From contig NZ_JACONW010000033.1 in NCBI RefSeq assembly GCF_014357575.1, positions 1-44,346 on the forward strand: a stretch of 44,346 bases of DNA, written 5' to 3'. Within the stretch, counting starts at the first letter, position 1. Every line of letters starts with the position of its first letter. Position numbers and translations under genes: made by a program. Shown here in pieces: positions 44,334 through 44,346 of this stretch. The notes beneath the pieces were generated by a model. The model searched no databases and was not told the origin of the DNA. It saw only the letters and a list, made by a program, of their open reading frames with translations. The stretch comes from Pseudomonas folii. Lineage in GTDB: Bacteria > Pseudomonadota > Gammaproteobacteria > Pseudomonadales > Pseudomonadaceae.

Positions 44334-44346
44334 GGGGCCAGAACTT

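Overview
This window is a chromosomal segment of a Pseudomonas, most likely of the fluorescens/syringae side of the genus. Supporting signs are the rfbBACD operon, an OprD-type porin, the yggS-proC-yggT operon divergent from pilT, DUF6124 and DUF1493 proteins, and many REP/REPIN hairpins of the form 'gtaggagcgagcttgctcgcga'. The species cannot be fixed from this alone. All assignments come from reading the sequence and recalled family knowledge; no database search was run.

Layout. 1-3.4 kb: dTDP-L-rhamnose operon rfbB-rfbA-rfbC-rfbD on the minus strand, with overlapping start and stop codons. 3.6-12.2 kb: a large kinase/M23-like/class III aminotransferase fusion, agmatine deiminase, a small unknown protein, an OprD porin, an AraC regulator, a XapX protein and a quinone-oxidoreductase-like dehydrogenase. 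12.5-22.9 kb: a two-partner secretion operon, tpsB (transporter) and tpsA (2797-residue filamentous hemagglutinin/CdiA-like exoprotein). tpsA has a VENN boundary and a C-terminal domain that looks like a small protein-kinase fold, and an apparent CRP/Vfr-type site lies upstream of the operon.

22.9-32.8 kb is an AT-richer accessory stretch that reads as an archive of toxin/immunity cassettes. It holds two immunity candidates for the resident tip, a lipoprotein, and a truncated hemagglutinin C-terminal half carrying a PD-(D/E)XK-like toxin with its immunity candidate. A second PD-(D/E)XK-like toxin tail with its own immunity candidate follows, then a further toxin tail ending in '..HTAHPL' with a small partner. 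The stretch ends with a nonsense-mutated copy of the lipoprotein gene, a SUKH immunity protein, two more small unknown proteins and a gene that begins inside an RDD domain. This fits repeated replacement of a contact-dependent inhibition tip, with displaced tips kept downstream.

32.8-44.3 kb: a CAP-domain secreted protein, an NCS1 permease plus metallo-beta-lactamase-fold hydrolase pair, and a DUF6124 gene with a strikingly structured leader RNA on the minus strand. After these come a broken RelB/DinJ antitoxin gene without its toxin, a YceK-like lipoprotein, DUF1493 and DUF2628 proteins scattered among GGGGTCAGACC inverted-repeat elements, tRNA-Thr(TGT), a membrane J-domain protein, yggT-proC-yggS and pilT.

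The two items most likely to be new are the toxin/immunity archive with its kinase-like resident tip, and the leader RNA at about 36.77-37.01 kb, where interleaved and mutually exclusive stems can be drawn.
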